From positions 90,530,728-90,594,727 of the forward strand of contig OX377204.1 of assembly GCA_947396885.1 (NCBI GenBank): a stretch of 64,000 bases of DNA, given 5' to 3'. The notes below the pieces were generated by a model that was given only the letters and a program-made list of their open reading frames with translations, did no database searches and had not been told where the DNA came from. The stretch is from Heligmosomoides polygyrus polygyrus. Its lineage: Eukaryota > Nematoda > Chromadorea > Rhabditida > Heligmosomidae. A program made the translations under genes and the position numbers. The stretch's first letter is position 1; each line of letters opens with the position of its first letter. Shown piece after piece: positions 63,700 to 64,000 of this stretch.

Positions 63700-64000
63700 A
63701 AACATAATAAAACGGACAACTTTAATTTTTATGTTACTGGATTCCTTCATGCTGCTTTTACTACTTCTAATAAGGTTAAATTAGAATTAATTTCGACAGA
63801 ATCTCTTAGAATTGCACATACTTGTTCAAAGTTAAATTACTGTTTTTACAAAATTGTTGAACTAAGAAAATATAACATAACTTTATGCAATGGTTATACC
63901 AAGGACTTAGTCATAACTGGTATCAATAAGTTCATTTATAGACAGGAATTAGTTTATCATAAATTTGGATTTGATGGCTATAAAGATAACCTAGTTAAGC
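63700..64000 (+). CDS. Unidentified AT-rich coding-like frame, runs off the window
   Basis: From the stop at 63697-63699 to the window end the frame stays open for 100 codons. The DNA here is over 70 percent A+T, where a chance open frame of this length is unlikely. It has no Met, so it would be an internal exon or a gene fragment; a splice acceptor may lie within it (for example TTTCGACAG at about 63799). The peptide is soluble in character and includes STESLRIAHTCSKLNYCFYK and YRQELVYHKFGFDGYKDNLV. Leu is mostly TTA and Arg AGA. I recognise no family. Host exon, an unusual transposon gene or an insert from another AT-rich genome are all possible. Confidence 0.45.

Noticed and set aside
1..64000. 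CRISPR arrays, bacterial operons, rRNA genes
   Set aside because: No regularly spaced identical short repeats, no ribosome binding site plus gene strings and no rRNA sequence were seen; the tandem arrays present have units of 200-430 bases.

Overview
The window looks like nuclear DNA of a nematode, most likely a clade V strongylid (hookworm-type). I infer this from (i) a multi-exon receptor gene with introns of 42-70 bases and TTTTCAG-type acceptors, (ii) a 22-base sequence matching the nematode SL1 spliced leader at 20 positions, and (iii) the mix of RTE and CR1-like LINEs, mariner and Tc1-type transposons and microsatellite-tailed tRNA-derived SINEs. No database search was possible, so the species call is inference. 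There is no operon-like gene packing, no rRNA and no CRISPR.

Host genes are few. I can support one protein gene, a rhodopsin-like seven-transmembrane receptor (+, 31209-36993), assembled from ten exons whose phases agree from exon 2 to the stop codon, and one intact tRNA-Cys(GCA) gene (24588-24659). An AT-rich open frame of 100 codons runs off the right edge (63700-64000) and is unidentified. Three other short open frames are listed with low confidence.

Most of the rest is mobile DNA. 1-5.7 kb: SINE copies, including a tandem array, and a GC-rich island. 6-12 kb: a Tc1/mariner element with both ends, a TIR element carrying a mariner fragment and a complete SINE, then a Tc1-like element. 13-20 kb: SINEs, a TIR element, a CR1-like LINE and an RTE copy with an unbroken reverse transcriptase frame. 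22-30 kb: more TIR elements, an RTE tail, the tRNA gene and a decayed CR1. 31-37 kb: the receptor gene, with a GC-rich MITE in one intron and tRNA-like repeats in another. 37-48 kb: RTE and CR1 pieces, SINEs, TIR elements and a mariner relic. 48.3-52.4 kb: an RTE-type LINE inserted inside a Tc1/mariner transposase gene. 53.6-56.9 kb: a tandem repeat broken by an RTE and a mariner, ending in the SL1-like sequence. 57-63.7 kb: a SINE, a TIR element, a GC-rich island, a hAT element with clear ends and target duplication, and a mariner.

The most useful observations are the abundant tRNA-derived SINE with a TTTATCC tail (about 287 bases, two copies with clear target duplications), the 0.8-0.9 kb TIR family with about 20-base internal units (eight copies), the hAT element with TTTACGA clusters, the GC-rich Harbinger-like MITE, the SL1-like sequence, and the AT-rich open frame at the right edge. 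Family names such as 'SINE-A', 'TIR-0.8' and 'MITE-200' are local labels used only here.
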